A DNA stretch of 64,000 nt. Source: Knoxdaviesia capensis. Taxonomy: Eukaryota > Ascomycota > Sordariomycetes > Microascales > Gondwanamycetaceae. The notes under the pieces were generated by a model that was not told where the DNA came from, ran no database searches, and worked only from the letters and a program-made list of their open reading frames with translations. Both the position numbers and the translations under genes were made by a program. The stretch is taken from assembly GCA_001510575.1 (NCBI GenBank), contig LNGK01000008.1, forward strand, positions 5,218,981 to 5,282,980, given 5' to 3'. Of this stretch, positions 24,201 to 36,547 are shown piece after piece (the first letter of the stretch is position 1; each line of letters opens with the position of its first letter).

Positions 24201-27200
24201 GGAGACATTCCACTGCGGCATGATACATGATACATGATACAACAAGAGAAAAATAGAAGACTCGGCGGCTGGCAAGAGACAGCAGACAAGTGAACTTGCG
24301 CTGCACCTGAAGCCGATGGTGTGCCCTCTAGCCCACATATGAGTAATTCCCTAGTGGACGGTGGGTGAACGAAGCTGCTGCACAACACACTTCTGTTCCT
24401 GCCGAATACCCAATCGACCATTGCTAATAATATAACTCTGGTGGAGAGAGAGACCGGGGTGGTTGGTTGACTCGTGGTCAAGATCCAAAGGCCAGAAGCT
24501 ACCTACGAGGTGAGGTAATCACTTTGGCCGTTTAAAGCTTTCGCCCGTCACAGGGTTACACATACCGTTTGGACTTTCAGCCGGAAAGCGCCCGTCGGTA
24601 CATGTGCCGAATGTGTCCTTTTTTGTTGAAAATTCACCTATCGGAGAAACTATGCGGTTTGCTTCATTGCTTTCAACTGACCAGCTTGCTCTCTGTTCCG
24701 TCCGAAGCGAGCTGGTCAAAAACAGATGCATTGGCAAATACACGCACGGCAGGGCACCCAGCGAGAACCGCTCAACCAGCGTGTTAATATGAGCGGGGAG
24801 ACGACAGCAGGAGCAGCAACAACCTTGACATGATCGATGGATCCCCCTACCATCTTCAATGGGGTTTTCCAAGGCCCCTGATGCTGGAAGATGGGGCACG
24901 TGAACGGGGAGAAATGACGACGAAGTGGGGCGACGCCCCTCTATTTTTTGTTCTCTTAAAACTCTCTTCTCGCTTCTTTGGCTGACTTGACTAAGTAGGG
25001 GGCTTTTGTATTATGTGACGACGCCCAAGCCAGTTTCTATGCTTTCCGCCCAGGGAAGACTTTTAACAGTTTAGCACTTAATTGAGAACGCGCGGATTAG
25101 GCGTGGTGGTTACTGCCTCGAGTAACAATTGACGACGAGTGGAGGCTCGGTTGGCAATGCCTGATTTCTCAGGGTCCTTCCTGCCTGAGCTCACAGAACG
25201 GTGATCCTGTGGAGGAGGCCAACCGGTACCATCAGCAAGATGGACAAGTCCTACGTGGAAACCTGAGGAAACACCCATGCAGAAGAACAGTTGAAATGAG
25301 AATAGAGCCGTGCTCCAGAGTGTCAATGCCGATTCCGGAGTCACAAATTTCCCTTCTAGGGCCAAAACCAGCAATAGATTATACTGAACAGTTCACCGCA
25401 AGAAGATCAGAATTGATTCAACAAGTAAAACGAAAAGGAAAGAAAACCGTCGTCTGGGACCCAAGACCAGCCCCGAACCAGCGCACAGTTCGCACTAAGA
25501 AATGCTCATGTGGTCAATTATTTTGCACCCGACCCGAGCGCTAAAGCGGCCATTATTGTGTACGACGTTCTGATGGGATTGAGAAATAAAACCAAGAAAA
25601 AGAAGGAAGGAACGGGGGGAACTTGCGACCAGTACGTAGGAACCACCAAGAACCTTCCATTTCCAGTGTTCTCCAAGGGCGGCAAAGTCGTAAGTTCTAT
25701 GGTCGAATTCGCAGATTATGACGGCGGTTTCAAAACCGGTGAGGGGCAAATATGTTGTGCATGCTGTTGTAAGAGCTCCATTATGAGTGTTGAGGCAGGG
25801 TTTTGAGCAAGTGAACATCTTAAACCTTGGGATCACCGTGAATATAAAGAGTCTGCCCATAGTGCCCGCCAATCCAGCCATTATCATTGCTCCTTCTGGT
25901 TCTGCTACCAGACGGACATGCTACATGCTATGTTGTAATCGTCGCGGTTCTCTTGGGGTTAGTTCGTTTCACTCACCGAAGCTAGCGTCACGGGGAGATC
26001 TTTTGTTAAGGGAAGCTGGGAACTGTACCTGTGTAAGTACAGGTACCTAGGACAGGGAAGCTACGATATTACTTTCCGAAAGTACTAGTAGTAGAGTCCC
26101 TTCATGGAAATCCTTGGAATTGGCATTTCAATGGTCAATGACTGGTCAGTGCAAGAGCCTCAGTTGATCTCTCGATGACAGAACCCCAACTTCGTCTCCT
26201 CTGAGGACCTGATTCCCGTGTCTAAAGTGGACGAGAACGGATTCCCGAGTCGAAGTAATCATCGTCACATCAATGGGAACACACACCAGCCGTTTCTTGG
26301 AGGAGGCGCCCGGAACCGAATTACACCGATACTGCCGACCCGACATGAGGCTCAACAATGTCCTCGTCTAGACGGAAGTGATACGATATTTATAGTTGAC
26401 GCACACCCTGTCTCTGTCTCTTAAACTTCTTCTTCCAAGTTTTGTGGTGATCTATTCCCGTCCAGGGCGAAGCATATCTAGGGTCATTTTTTTCTAAAAG
26501 GCCCCCACCGCAACTGTGTATGTAAGACAAAAAAACCATTTTATTTTATTTTATTTTTATTTTTTCTTCTTCTTCTCTGCTCATCTGTCTTTCTCTATCA
26601 CTTGGCTCTCGAGGAGCGTATCGTGCCACTCTAAATTTTATGTTGGGGAGGTTCTGACGTGGTTCCGTGTGTTTCAGCTTTTCGACAACTTGTCTACCCA
26701 GGACAAGCCTTGACCCAAGGCCGATTCGGTTCGTTCATGACGCGTACACGGCGTACAAACAAGCGCTGCACCAGAATTTTTCCTTTTGTTCGTGGCAGAG
26801 AGAACATCTTCGAACGTATATCGAGACGTCGTGAATGTATCTGCCGTGTGTTGATCGGACCACGGAGTGCGCGACAGGTGCTCCGTAACATGTGTCAACA
26901 CGGCGGTATTGTTAGACGACGTCATACATCCCCCCCTCCCTCCTCCGTTGCCTGCTTCACTGCATGAGATCATGGACAAACAGAACATGTGTCCGTAAGT
27001 GGTACGGAAATCCGTCTGTTTCTGGACGGCTGTCGATTGAAAGAGTTTTTTTTTTCTGGGTCTACACCAGCTTCGTCGGCCTGTTGCACAAGGTCTGTAT
27101 GTTGCTGTACGTAGCAGCTTCAAGTATATATAACAGAGGTGTGTGACCACGAGGCGGCGTTTAGGAAAACCCTCCCCATCGGATCAGCCCAGTTCATTAT

Positions 27201-28355
27201 CTTCTGCTGCCAGCTTTTTCCTTGTGCAACCACCGTTTTCCACACTGCATTGGCTACCTACAGTACATTGATGTATCGTAGTCACGAGCGAAGAAAAAAA
27301 AGCAGGGCAAACGAAAAGGGCAGTAAGATCCAAGTGGGCCAGGTCCGGATCATGTGGCGTTCCGGAGTGATCTGCCATTCATTTATACTCAACATACATT
27401 CTGTCAATTACCTCCTCTGTCTCCAGTGCCGTTACATGCAGGCTCGGCTCAACGTGGTACGACCGGCGAAGATGCATGACAACAGAGCACCCAACAAAGT
27501 TCGACGACCCAGAAAGGAGAGTCTTCATAGGCAAGGCCCCCCCATCGATCCCAGCCTCAATACGTGTTATGTGCCTTACGGTGATCGGAAAGGGCATAGA
27601 CGATTCGGCGGGGGTGGTTGCTAGAGTCAGTCACAGTTGAACGCACACTCATGATCGGACGAGAAGCGTGGGATGAGAAGAGAGGGTTGCGTGGGAGCGA
27701 GAGTGGGAGTCTCGCAGGACCCTGGCGCTCTCGCATATATTTTTCGACTGATCGGATTATTCCTCCTTAGCTAACCTGACATGGTAACTCCAATCGGGGG
27801 TGTCTGACTTGTGTATAAGACCACGATTCAGGGAAGACCAGGCAAGAAAACAAACGTGTTACTTGTCGTCTTGAGCCTCAATATACCACGGGAGCTGATT
27901 TTGATTATGGGCACGGCCTCGCCATGGGACAAAATGACAAAAATACCAGACAGGTGATGTTTTCGCCTCAACGGCAAGCAGAGCCTCTTCTTCTGTGGGA
28001 TGGCTTTTTTTTTTCTTTTTTTTTTTTTTTATGTCTCCCGGGAAGTTCATTCTTTTCTCTTCCATGTCTTACCCAGACCCAAACTTCACCATTTCCTTTT
28101 TCCATAAAGGCCGGCTTATACTTTTTTTTTTAACAATCCCATGACCGCGAACCGGGCTTTTCGAGTCCCTGTCGCCAGCTCATCTGCATTGGCGAGACAC
28201 AAAGCAACCACCCAATGCACACATTAGCTTCACCAGGAGCCACGAGGACGAATTGCGAGGGTGGACGTGGGGCCTGCGCTTCCTGTGGTTCTGGAACTTC
28301 CTAAAGCTGGCCACACAGTTGAAAGAGAGGATCCCATGAGAAAAGGACGGGAAAT

Positions 28356-28403
28356 GGGGGGGGGCCAAAGTGGGTGGGAGGACGTGGGTAGAACCCCCCC
28401 CCC
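28356..28403. repeat. G-run / C-run inverted pair
   Basis: Nine G at 28356-28364 and ten C at 28394-28403 can pair, with a 29-nt loop that itself contains GGGTGGG and GTGGG. A hairpin or a G-quadruplex is possible. Confidence 0.7.
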
Positions 28404-28451
28404 TTTCGGACAAATGCTTGCTACAGTCCTCCTCCCACGCCGACACCAGCA

Positions 28452-28517
28452 TTTGTCTGTATGAATATCACCCAGCTTTGCACCTTGTCTGGGACACGTT
28501 TGTCTGTATGAATATCA
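28452..28517 (+). repeat. 19-bp exact direct repeat
   Basis: TTTGTCTGTATGAATATCA occurs at 28452-28470 and again at 28499-28517, each followed shortly by CAGCT. The copies are 47 bp apart (start to start) with unrelated sequence between. Confidence 0.85.
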
Positions 28518-30751
28518 TCAGCTGGTCCAGTATTCGACGGGGGGAACGGGACTGGACCCGGACCTTGGACCGGGCCCGTTATTTTATTTCATTTTACCCT
28601 TCTTTCTCTCTCAAATCGGGGTCCCACCACTGCATCTCGGACTCCGTTCCGTCCGGAACGACATCAGGAGAGGCGAAGCTTTAGCGGAGAACTGTGTTTA
28701 GGTGTCTTGTGAGAGAGAACTCCTTCCCACATCCAATGGCCCAGTCTAGACCCCTTCTTATTCCCACTTCCTGTCTCCTCTGCCGTTCGGCGAGTTAATG
28801 CCCTACCAGCGTACATTCGTCACGACTCACGACGACAAAAATGCCTTGATTTGGATCTTCACGATTTCTCTTCATTTGATTTGGCCGGTGGCCATCTTCC
28901 TTGCTGGTGCCTGGGGCACAGCCGACAGCGTCTTTCTATGTTCCCTTGCAATGCAAGACTCCTGTCAGCACCATATGCCTTGCTGCATTGCATACATATA
29001 CGCAGCTGCAGGTGCGTTATTCCAATTCGACCCAGCGTCAACCAGCCAGACACTATCTGACTCCCCCCATATTTCCGGTCACCAGATGCCAAAAACGATA
29101 TCCACAAAGTGCAAAAAACAAACCAAAAAAGCAGATCACTGAGATGGCACTTTCAGAGTGGATATCTGTCCCACAACTACTGCATCCTCGCCCCCCTCCT
29201 CCTATGATTTAATTGGAATTTGTCCCTCCCCGTATCCGGTATTCGTTGCCCGCTTTCCTTTCCTTTCCTCCACCCTTCTATCCCATATCCGCTCCGGTAT
29301 ATGTGGTGCTCTCGATTTTGGACATGGGCTCCCGACTTCGGGGGCTGGCACCGACTACGATGCACAGCACGGTCCCTCACGACACCGGAATACGTGCAAG
29401 TCTGACCCAATCCAGCCGGCTACCCTTGCCCTCAATGAGTGGGCTCTCTCCTCTGGGTTATCTTGTACTCTGGTTATTTTTTTTTTCGATCTTCATTGAA
29501 GCAGGGGGGCAGCCAATGTGCGGCACGCCAATACGAAAGAAGACTCGCTCGCGTCCGCTTTCTGGACCGGGGGTTTCTGCTATTCTTGCCTTTTCGGGCT
29601 ATCTCACGATCGGAGTGTGGCCGCCGGGCGGTATATCTGCCTTTGGTGGCTGGCTAACTTGTTGTTAATAGGCACACCAATGATCAGGCGAGCCCTCGCC
29701 TACATCAACCGTGTCCCGATAATGCCGTGGCTTTTGTCGCAGTGGATGATTTGCCGTGATCTCCTCTTCAGCGGGGAGCTTATTCTACAGGGGAGGTGTC
29801 GGTCTATCCCACTACCGCTATACACGGGCCAGCGCCCGGCCCAGGCACCGGCCAGCGGGATCAAATTGTCTTTGTACCCAGCTGTCATAAGCGGCGGAAC
29901 CGGAGTAAAAAATGGAAGAAAAAAAACTTATCTCCAACCTCACCACACCACCCCGAGAAGTTTCTTTTTTTTCCAAAAAAAATTAAGTACAATAGAAAAG
30001 GGATAAGCGAGCCTCATTGTCAAGCGACAAATGAATATCTGGTTCTTGATCTATCCAATGAAGTGGCAGCTTTATACCAAATTCCGCCCTTCCCCTCGTC
30101 GTGAACGCATAATATACAGCCGCCTTTACCGACGCAGATAGGCTTTTTTTTTTCTCGTTGCAACGTAGATGACAGGAGAGCATGCAGATGAAAGAGAGAG
30201 AGAAAAAAAAGGTGCTCAAAAGTCGGTATTTGATCACACCTGTATGTGCATGTACCAACCAAGGAAAAACCTGCATGCCGGTTTTTTTAATAACCTGCAG
30301 ATGATAAAGCAAGTGCGAAAAAAAAGCAACTGGCCAACACGACGCCACATACATACAGTAAGAGAGAGGGGAGGAGAATCTGTACCGTGAAGTTACCGTG
30401 CGTTTACGAGAGCCTGACTGGCAAGATGTAGATCCTGCATAATCCGGACATGTGAGTGAGAGGTTGCGTATCTATCGTAACCTGCCGGCTAGAAACGCCG
30501 ACGATAGGAAGGAGAAGGAAAGGAATCAAAAGCTATCATTTATGATATCTGCACTGCCTGTCCTGATGCTTCCTCTCCCGGGAGAGCAGAGACCTAGGCC
30601 GAGACAAGACGAAACCGGAGGAAGATTATGTGTACAACAGGAGGTGCCGGCGGTTATTCGCTGATGTGCCGGTTTGTCATTATCGTTGATACTGATGGAA
30701 TCGCGGTGCATACGGAGAGAGACACCTCCATGATAAAATTTAGGCCTTTGC

Positions 30752-30792
<41 letters not shown>
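30752..30792. repeat. (CA)n microsatellite
   Basis: About 19 CA dinucleotides in a row. A shorter CA block follows near 30950-30963. Frames reading Thr-His or Cys-Val repeats through it are artefacts. Confidence 0.9.
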
Positions 30793-30794
<2 letters not shown>

Positions 30795-32540
30795 GACATC
30801 TTTGTCCCCTTCTTCACATGGGACTATTTTCCAGCAGTCAGAACTGGACTCTCTGCGTACCAAACACATAGGATGTCTCTATGTAACCATCCTCATTCGC
30901 TTGACGGATTGACTCGGGACTAATGCGTCACTTAACAGAAGAGCTGCAGACACACACACACACGCACACCCTCGTTGGCAAATAAAGAAAGAGGAAAACG
31001 AACGAAAAACCAACCATCCAAGCACACGCAGGAGCTACGTGCTCGTACATACATTGCATCCAACGCATGTACGTCCAATCATGCATGGTCTACCAGATGG
31101 CTCCAAGAACCAGCGAAGAAAGACGAGGTTGGAATGCAGATATGCAAAACGAAGCTTGGCCGTAACAATGGGTTCCACGGACACCATGTATGTATGTACT
31201 ATGTATATTACATTACATACATGCAGAGAGACGTTGAGAAAAGCAAGACGACCCTAAGACGGATGTGATAGGACGAGGGGAGAACAACGGAAGAACTGGC
31301 TCTTTGGCGGCCTCTGCGAGTTAGTCGTATTTCGTTTTGAGCCCCGCTCTTCAGGATACCTTGTGCAGGTTCTTGTCTTCTCTCTGATGATGTTCCATAC
31401 AAGCTACTTGTTCCTGGTGTGAGGAAGTGATAGTGAGTGAGTAGGAGATGCACATAATCTAGAGCGATTAATATATATTCTCACCACATAACATCGTCGA
31501 ACAATCAATCCTGTTGTGTTCGCATCTTGTGTAAGTCGCCGGTATTTCCTTTCACTCCTCTTTTTCCCGTGAAGGCTCAGAAGGATTCTCGGCCCTGAGA
31601 TACGACTCTTGCAGGATGGCCAAAGCTCTCTCCTGGAGCTTCTTCTCCCCTGGACCATTCGTACGTGGTCGATGTTACTCAGCGAACTTTTTTTTTCTTC
31701 CTCCTGTAGCTAGCCGAATCAGGACGGACGGAATGACTATCAGTCTCGACCTGCGGGTCCGCTGCCCGAAAAAAAGAAAAAAGATTTGATGCTCCTCAGT
31801 TAACCACCTCTGACGACAACCACAACCCTAGCCGGATATACCATCAAAGATATCTTCTAAGACCTGACTACATCGAAGCGAAGTCGGCTACGCGAGAGGG
31901 AGCAGAAGAAGAAGGATTAAAAAAATTGTTTTGTCTCTCTTTCGTTTCGATCAGTTTTCTCCCTGGCCCGCGCCTGTGCTTGTTTGGGCGGCCTGCAGCT
32001 ACAAGGTCCCAAAGTTGAAGCGAAACTGGATACCAGACAGTGTGACCGCACAGTACGGCCGTACTGTCACCTTTCTCGATATATGACCGCGGTCGATAGG
32101 TGCATATTCCTGTTTTTCTTTCTCTTCGCTGTTGCTGTTTCTCTCTCTCGCTCACACGTATATTACGCCATGATATAGTTTGGATGAGATTATCTGGGAG
32201 GCCATGTAGATAGTCTGGGGCTCACAAGTGTCTGTTGTGGAGCCGAAACGGGCCAGATTACAGTCGAGATGGACAGAAAAGAGGTGCTGGGAGAGAGGAG
32301 GGAAGCGCACAAGTCCTCCGATGGACAGCAGGACAAAGCTGTGCGGGACTGTTTCCGGTGTTGGTGAAGTCTCACAAACGAGAGAAGAAGTACGGACTCA
32401 GTGCCACTATCAGGTATCTGCCTCTGTCGTTTATGTGCAAACAAACGTCCTCTTCCGTGGCCCAAGTTTCAAGGACACGAGATCCGAGACATGTACAAGG
32501 AAGCCTCCCCCCAAGACATACACACCAGAGCTACGTACGA

Positions 32541-32569
32541 TGGTGAGAGAGAGAGAGAGAGAGAGAGAC
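32541..32569. repeat. (GA)n microsatellite
   Basis: A run of roughly a dozen GA dinucleotides in the gene desert. Confidence 0.85.
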
Positions 32570-32713
32570 AAACGCTTCAGCCCTGAGAATGAGGAACGGA
32601 GCGGGAATAGGAGCAGGAGAGAGGAGGGGGATGGGAATTGGGAGAAAGAAAAAGAACCGGACCGGACAAAGGAGGGGAAGGCGAGATGTCCAATGGCGGA
32701 CACCCTGAGTGCG

Positions 32714-32746
32714 TGTGTGTGTGTGTGTGTGTGTGAGTGTGTGAGT
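32714..32746. repeat. (GT)n microsatellite
   Basis: A GT-rich run, with about 11 uninterrupted units followed by GTGAGTGT-type interruptions. Confidence 0.85.
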
Positions 32747-33758
32747 GTTCACGACAGCGATGATCGTCTGCATGATCCTGCATGAGAAAGCAGCTCTCAG
32801 TCCACTTCAGCCGAGACGACCCAGCCCATATGCCATATGCCTCTTTCCATAGCTGGTGGGATCACGCCTGCTGGCGGTGCTGCAGCATGACCACACCACC
32901 CACACCTTCTTCTCCCCTCTCCGTCGAGTTCCATCTTGTTCTGCTGCTTGTCTTTCGTCCCTCTGTTTTCCGTCCGGCCTAATCTATCTCCTGTTAGAAC
33001 CGGAGTCTGGATGCAAGGAACTGGCCATCACACAAGCGAAAGAAGAGCAGGAAAAATGCATTCACCACCACCTCGTGTCCATGCTTGTCCGTCCACTCAC
33101 TGAACCATTCCGTCGGTCTTCTTTCGTTCGCTTATAAACCCAGCTGACACCGTGTGTGTGGCCCAAGATAGCTAGTCTCAGCACCTTGACCTCAAGGCAA
33201 CCACCCGTTCGTCCCAAGGAACAGGAAACACAACTTCAGTAGCAGCAAAAAGTACCCTAATATATATCTCGTAATATCTCTGCCCTCCAGCCATTCACAG
33301 GCACGTACCGTATCAGTATCAGCCTAGATTAAGCCCTCATCTCTTTTTCCAGGCTGTGAGAACGAAGATGAGAGACACAGCTTGTGTGACCTAGAGACAA
33401 CAAACACTTAAAGCAGGGTAAACGGAACAGCTTTCCTGCAGCTCAAAAAATTAGGCGGTCCCAAGCTTGTCTCACTTTTGTTGGCAGGATTAACTAGAAA
33501 GAGAGCGGGATCTATCACAAAAATAGTAAGTAGGTTCGTGTTTGAAGGGCACACAGGCGAAGTCCTGATCAACACCACACCCCCAAGCTTAACTCTGGAT
33601 ACTTCGTTGGGACTTGGGAGCTTTTTCCGTATCTTCAAAAGATGGAAGAAAAGGACCGCCTAGAAGAGGGACACTCAAGCTCAAGGAGCAGTCCAAGCCA
33701 AGAGAGAGAGGGTAAAATAAAATAAAAATAAAAACTACACTCTCACACACAAAAAAAC

Positions 33759-33865
33759 TGCGCGAACCGGGAGTCGAACCCGGAGCCAAAGCATATTCCA
33801 GGAGTCTGCACTCATGGTCCAATTTTCCATGGGAAGCTTCGATGTTACCGCTACACCATCCGCGC
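33759..33865 (-). tRNA. tRNA-Gly (anticodon CCC) with 36-nt intron
   Basis: The minus strand folds as a complete tRNA. The acceptor stem is GCGCGGA with TTCGCGC plus discriminator A. The D-arm is GTGT-AGCGGTA-ACAT. The anticodon stem is GAAGC/GCTTT with loop TTCCCAT, so the anticodon is CCC (reads GGG). The T-arm is CCGGG-TTCGACT-CCCGG. A 36-nt intron sits at the canonical place, directly after base 37. The mature body is 71 nt without CCA. A run of T follows immediately on the minus strand, a proper RNA polymerase III terminator. It lies alone at the right border of the gene desert. Confidence 0.95.
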
Positions 33866-34688
33866 CTGTGGAGAATTCGACTTCCTATTGAACCTTATCT
33901 AAGTCCGTCCAGAGCCCATCTAGAGAGGGGCACAAACTTGGCTCCTGTTTCATACCAAATTCTTTTTTTTGGTTGGTTGTGCCTGCTCGGTGTGGTCGGT
34001 CATCTGCACACCACACTTACCAGGGCAGGCCAGAACTTTGTTGACAGTAAAATGATATATTCACTGAAGGGAGCCGGTCTCCCATACTCGGTGCACGTTG
34101 CCGGTTCAGAGACAAAAATAAGGATAGATCTTCACGAGAAGGAGACAGTTGGAACTGTGTTTTTGGTGAGAAGATAAATTTTCCTGTGTCTGGCATGTCT
34201 TGGTGGAAGGCAGGGAAAGAGCCCACAAAACAGGAAACAGGCATTATGAAATCCATCCGCCGCTGTTTTGTTCGGCGCCTTCCTTCATTTTAGGTGGCTC
34301 CGGTCTCTTCACCGCCCTGGACCACAGGCGCAACCCCGCCAAAAGTCGCAGGCGGCAGTAAACCAGTGACGAGTTGGTTGACGTGCACTGCCGTACTGGA
34401 AAATTGACGACGTCTCACCTCGAGGAGTGTGTGCTGTGCGAAAGTCTGGAAGTGCTACTGACATTTGCGTATCATTGACGACCGAACTGAAGATAATCTC
34501 AACCGGAGAGACATCTAGAAGCTAATCCGCCCTTCTGTTTTCATCTATCCCTCCAAACGTCACCCACTCACCCCCGCCTCAGTCGAGCTTAACAACGCCG
34601 CCCCTCCGTCTTCCAAACAACGCTGTCACAGCCAGCCAACTTCCAACCACCCACCAACCAACATCTCCAACACCAGTCACGCACAGTC
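33866..34688 (+). promoter_or_regulatory. Upstream region of GET4
   Basis: No gene was recognised. The last 150 bases before the GET4 start are C-rich and contain no ATG in a strong context, as expected for a short leader. No clear TATA box was seen. Confidence 0.4.
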
Positions 34689-35814
34689 ATGGCCGTACCC
34701 TCCGGCAAGATCGAGAAGATCGTGGCACGGCTACAGGCCCGCATCGGCGAGGGCCAGTTCTACGAGGCCCAGCAACAGACGCGCGTGGTCGCCGCCCGCT
34801 ACATCAAAGCCCAGTCCTGGCCGGCCGCCATCGACATCCTGTCCAATGTGGCCCAGTCACTGTTGACTGCCGGCCAGGGCGGCAGCGGCGGCGACCTGTG
34901 CATCATGCTGGTCGATGTGTACGACCAGGCCCAGATCAAGCCCGACTCGGTGAGCAAGGGCCGGTTGCTGGCTGCGCTCCGGCTGTTTCCGAGCGAGGAA
35001 CCGACGCGGAAGAAGTTCATTACGGAGATGATTAAGTATGTCTAATGTCACTGGGTTGCGTATATCAGAGGAGGATAATGAGAATAATACATGTTGCTTT
35101 GGATTCATAACTCCAAGCTTGTCCACTAATCACGCCCTCTCCTCTCTCTCAACTAGATGGTCCTCCAAATATGGCGAGTTCCCTGCCGGCGACCCCGAAC
35201 TCCACCACATCATCGGCTCGCTGTACGCCACCGAGCATGACGCCTACGAGGCCGAGCGGCACCTGGTGCTCGGCACGAAAGACTCACCGGAAGTGCTCGC
35301 GCGCATGGAATATACGTGGTACACCGAGAGCCCGCAGCCGCACCTCGCGGGCCAGTTCGCGGGCCGCGCGGTGCTCCCGTACCTGCTGATCGGCAACGTG
35401 CGCGCCGCGAACACGGCCTACCGGCACTTCACCAGCACGCTGGCCGACGAGAACAAGTCGCTGGGCGTGCAAGACGTGGCGTCGGCCACGTGCGAGCTGC
35501 GCGTGGTGCCGGGCTTGCCGCTGCTGAACTTCCTCGGCCTGCTGCTGCTGGCCGTGCAGCGCAGCAGTCCCGACGCGTACCGCCAGCTCGTGGCCAAGTA
35601 TGGGCCCCATATCAAGGAGGCCGAGGGCTGGTCGGAGGCGCTGGATACCCTTGCCGAGATGTACTTTGGCATCCAGCGGCCGCGCCAGAGCAACCCGCTG
35701 TTTGATATGATGGGCAGCTTGTTTGGTGGTCCGCCGCCCGCGGCTGCTGCGCAACAGACCAGAAGACCTGCCCCGCGCCAGTTGGATGCACCGGCCCCTG
35801 AAGGTCTCGACTGA
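34689..35814 (+). CDS. Get4, cytosolic factor for tail-anchored protein targeting
   Basis: Get4 pairs with Get5 (Mdy2) and passes tail-anchored proteins from Sgt2 to the Get3 ATPase for insertion into the ER membrane. Exons 34689-35035 and 35157-35814 give 334 aa, close to the family norm. The sequence is an all-helical repeat protein, starting with KIEKIVARLQARIGEGQFYEAQQ and containing the conserved GDPELHHIIG, VLPYLLIGNVRAAN and PLLNFLGLLLLAVQR helices. The 121-nt intron splits a Lys codon before WSSKYGEFPAGDPE. The tail (SLFGGPPPAAAAQQ onward) is low-complexity. Start: first ATG, MAVPSGKIEK, matching the family N-terminus. Confidence 0.92.
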
Positions 35815-36077
35815 GGTGTGTGTGAGAGATTCTCTAATATCAGGTCATTGGAGTGGTCAAGTACGGTCAGTTTCTTTTAGTGCTGTTTCTAGAGGATAGG
35901 AGATGAAAATAGACGGACTAGGAGTTGGCCCTAGCCAGTTTCTGCGTATTCATATGGTTGATATATCATAGATGTGTTCTTTGCATCCAGCGCAGCATGG
36001 GTATCATTTTCTTTGCTTTCATTAAAAGCTGGTGTTTTTGGGGGCGGTTTCTTTTCGTATTCATCTAGTGGCCTTCC

Positions 36078-36515
36078 TTATAATCTCTGCACCGGGGACG
36101 GGTCAAACATCCATTCGTCGTCAGCCAAGGCCGCCACCTTCCCTCTCAAGCTGGCGCGGACAGCTTCATGAAGATCTAAAGAGTGAGCAACGGGTCAGCC
36201 AAGAAGCCGGAATCACGGGGGTTACAGGGTAATGGATTGTCAGCAAAAGTGTGGGAAGAGAACGACGCCCACGAACCTTCTGGATTGGCATGCATGGCAC
36301 TCGGGTGGAATCTGTGGTGGCGAATGGCCTCTGCCAGCCGCATCTTCTCCTTCTCCAACTCCAACTTCTCCTCCAGCACGGGATCCTCGTCGTCGTCGAG
36401 GTCAAGCACAAACGCGGCCGAGTTCAGCTCAATCTCGCCGTGCTTGTCGCGCACCACGAGCTCTGTCGGCGTCATCCGCCCTGATCCAGCCCCCGGGACC
36501 GGCCCCAGACCACTA

Positions 36516-36547
<32 letters not shown>

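Larger units (their letters stand above)
19886..33758. other. 13.9-kb gene desert between GSK-3 and the tRNA gene
   Basis: No open frame or splice-compatible set of frames here resembles a protein family. The longest frames (130-185 codons) are low-complexity, overlap antisense frames, or arise from dinucleotide repeats. Base composition is not AT-extreme and lacks the stop-ridden look of RIP, so it is neither a centromere-like block nor a transposon graveyard by eye. The first 1.4 kb (to about 21240) is polypurine on the plus strand and probably includes the GSK-3 leader. It also contains microsatellites, G-runs and short inverted repeats listed separately. Confidence 0.5.

Noticed and set aside
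27139..27624. A 161-codon plus-strand frame in the desert
   Set aside because: Composition is random-like, there are overlapping antisense frames of similar length, and no recognisable motif or intron structure was found.
32228..32785. A 185-codon plus-strand frame in the desert
   Set aside because: Its length depends on GA and GT microsatellites (Arg-Glu and Cys-Val repeats) and there is no domain.
19886..33758. Centromere core
   Set aside because: Core centromeres of filamentous ascomycetes are usually very AT-rich with RIP scars; this interval has moderate GC by eye and few repeats.
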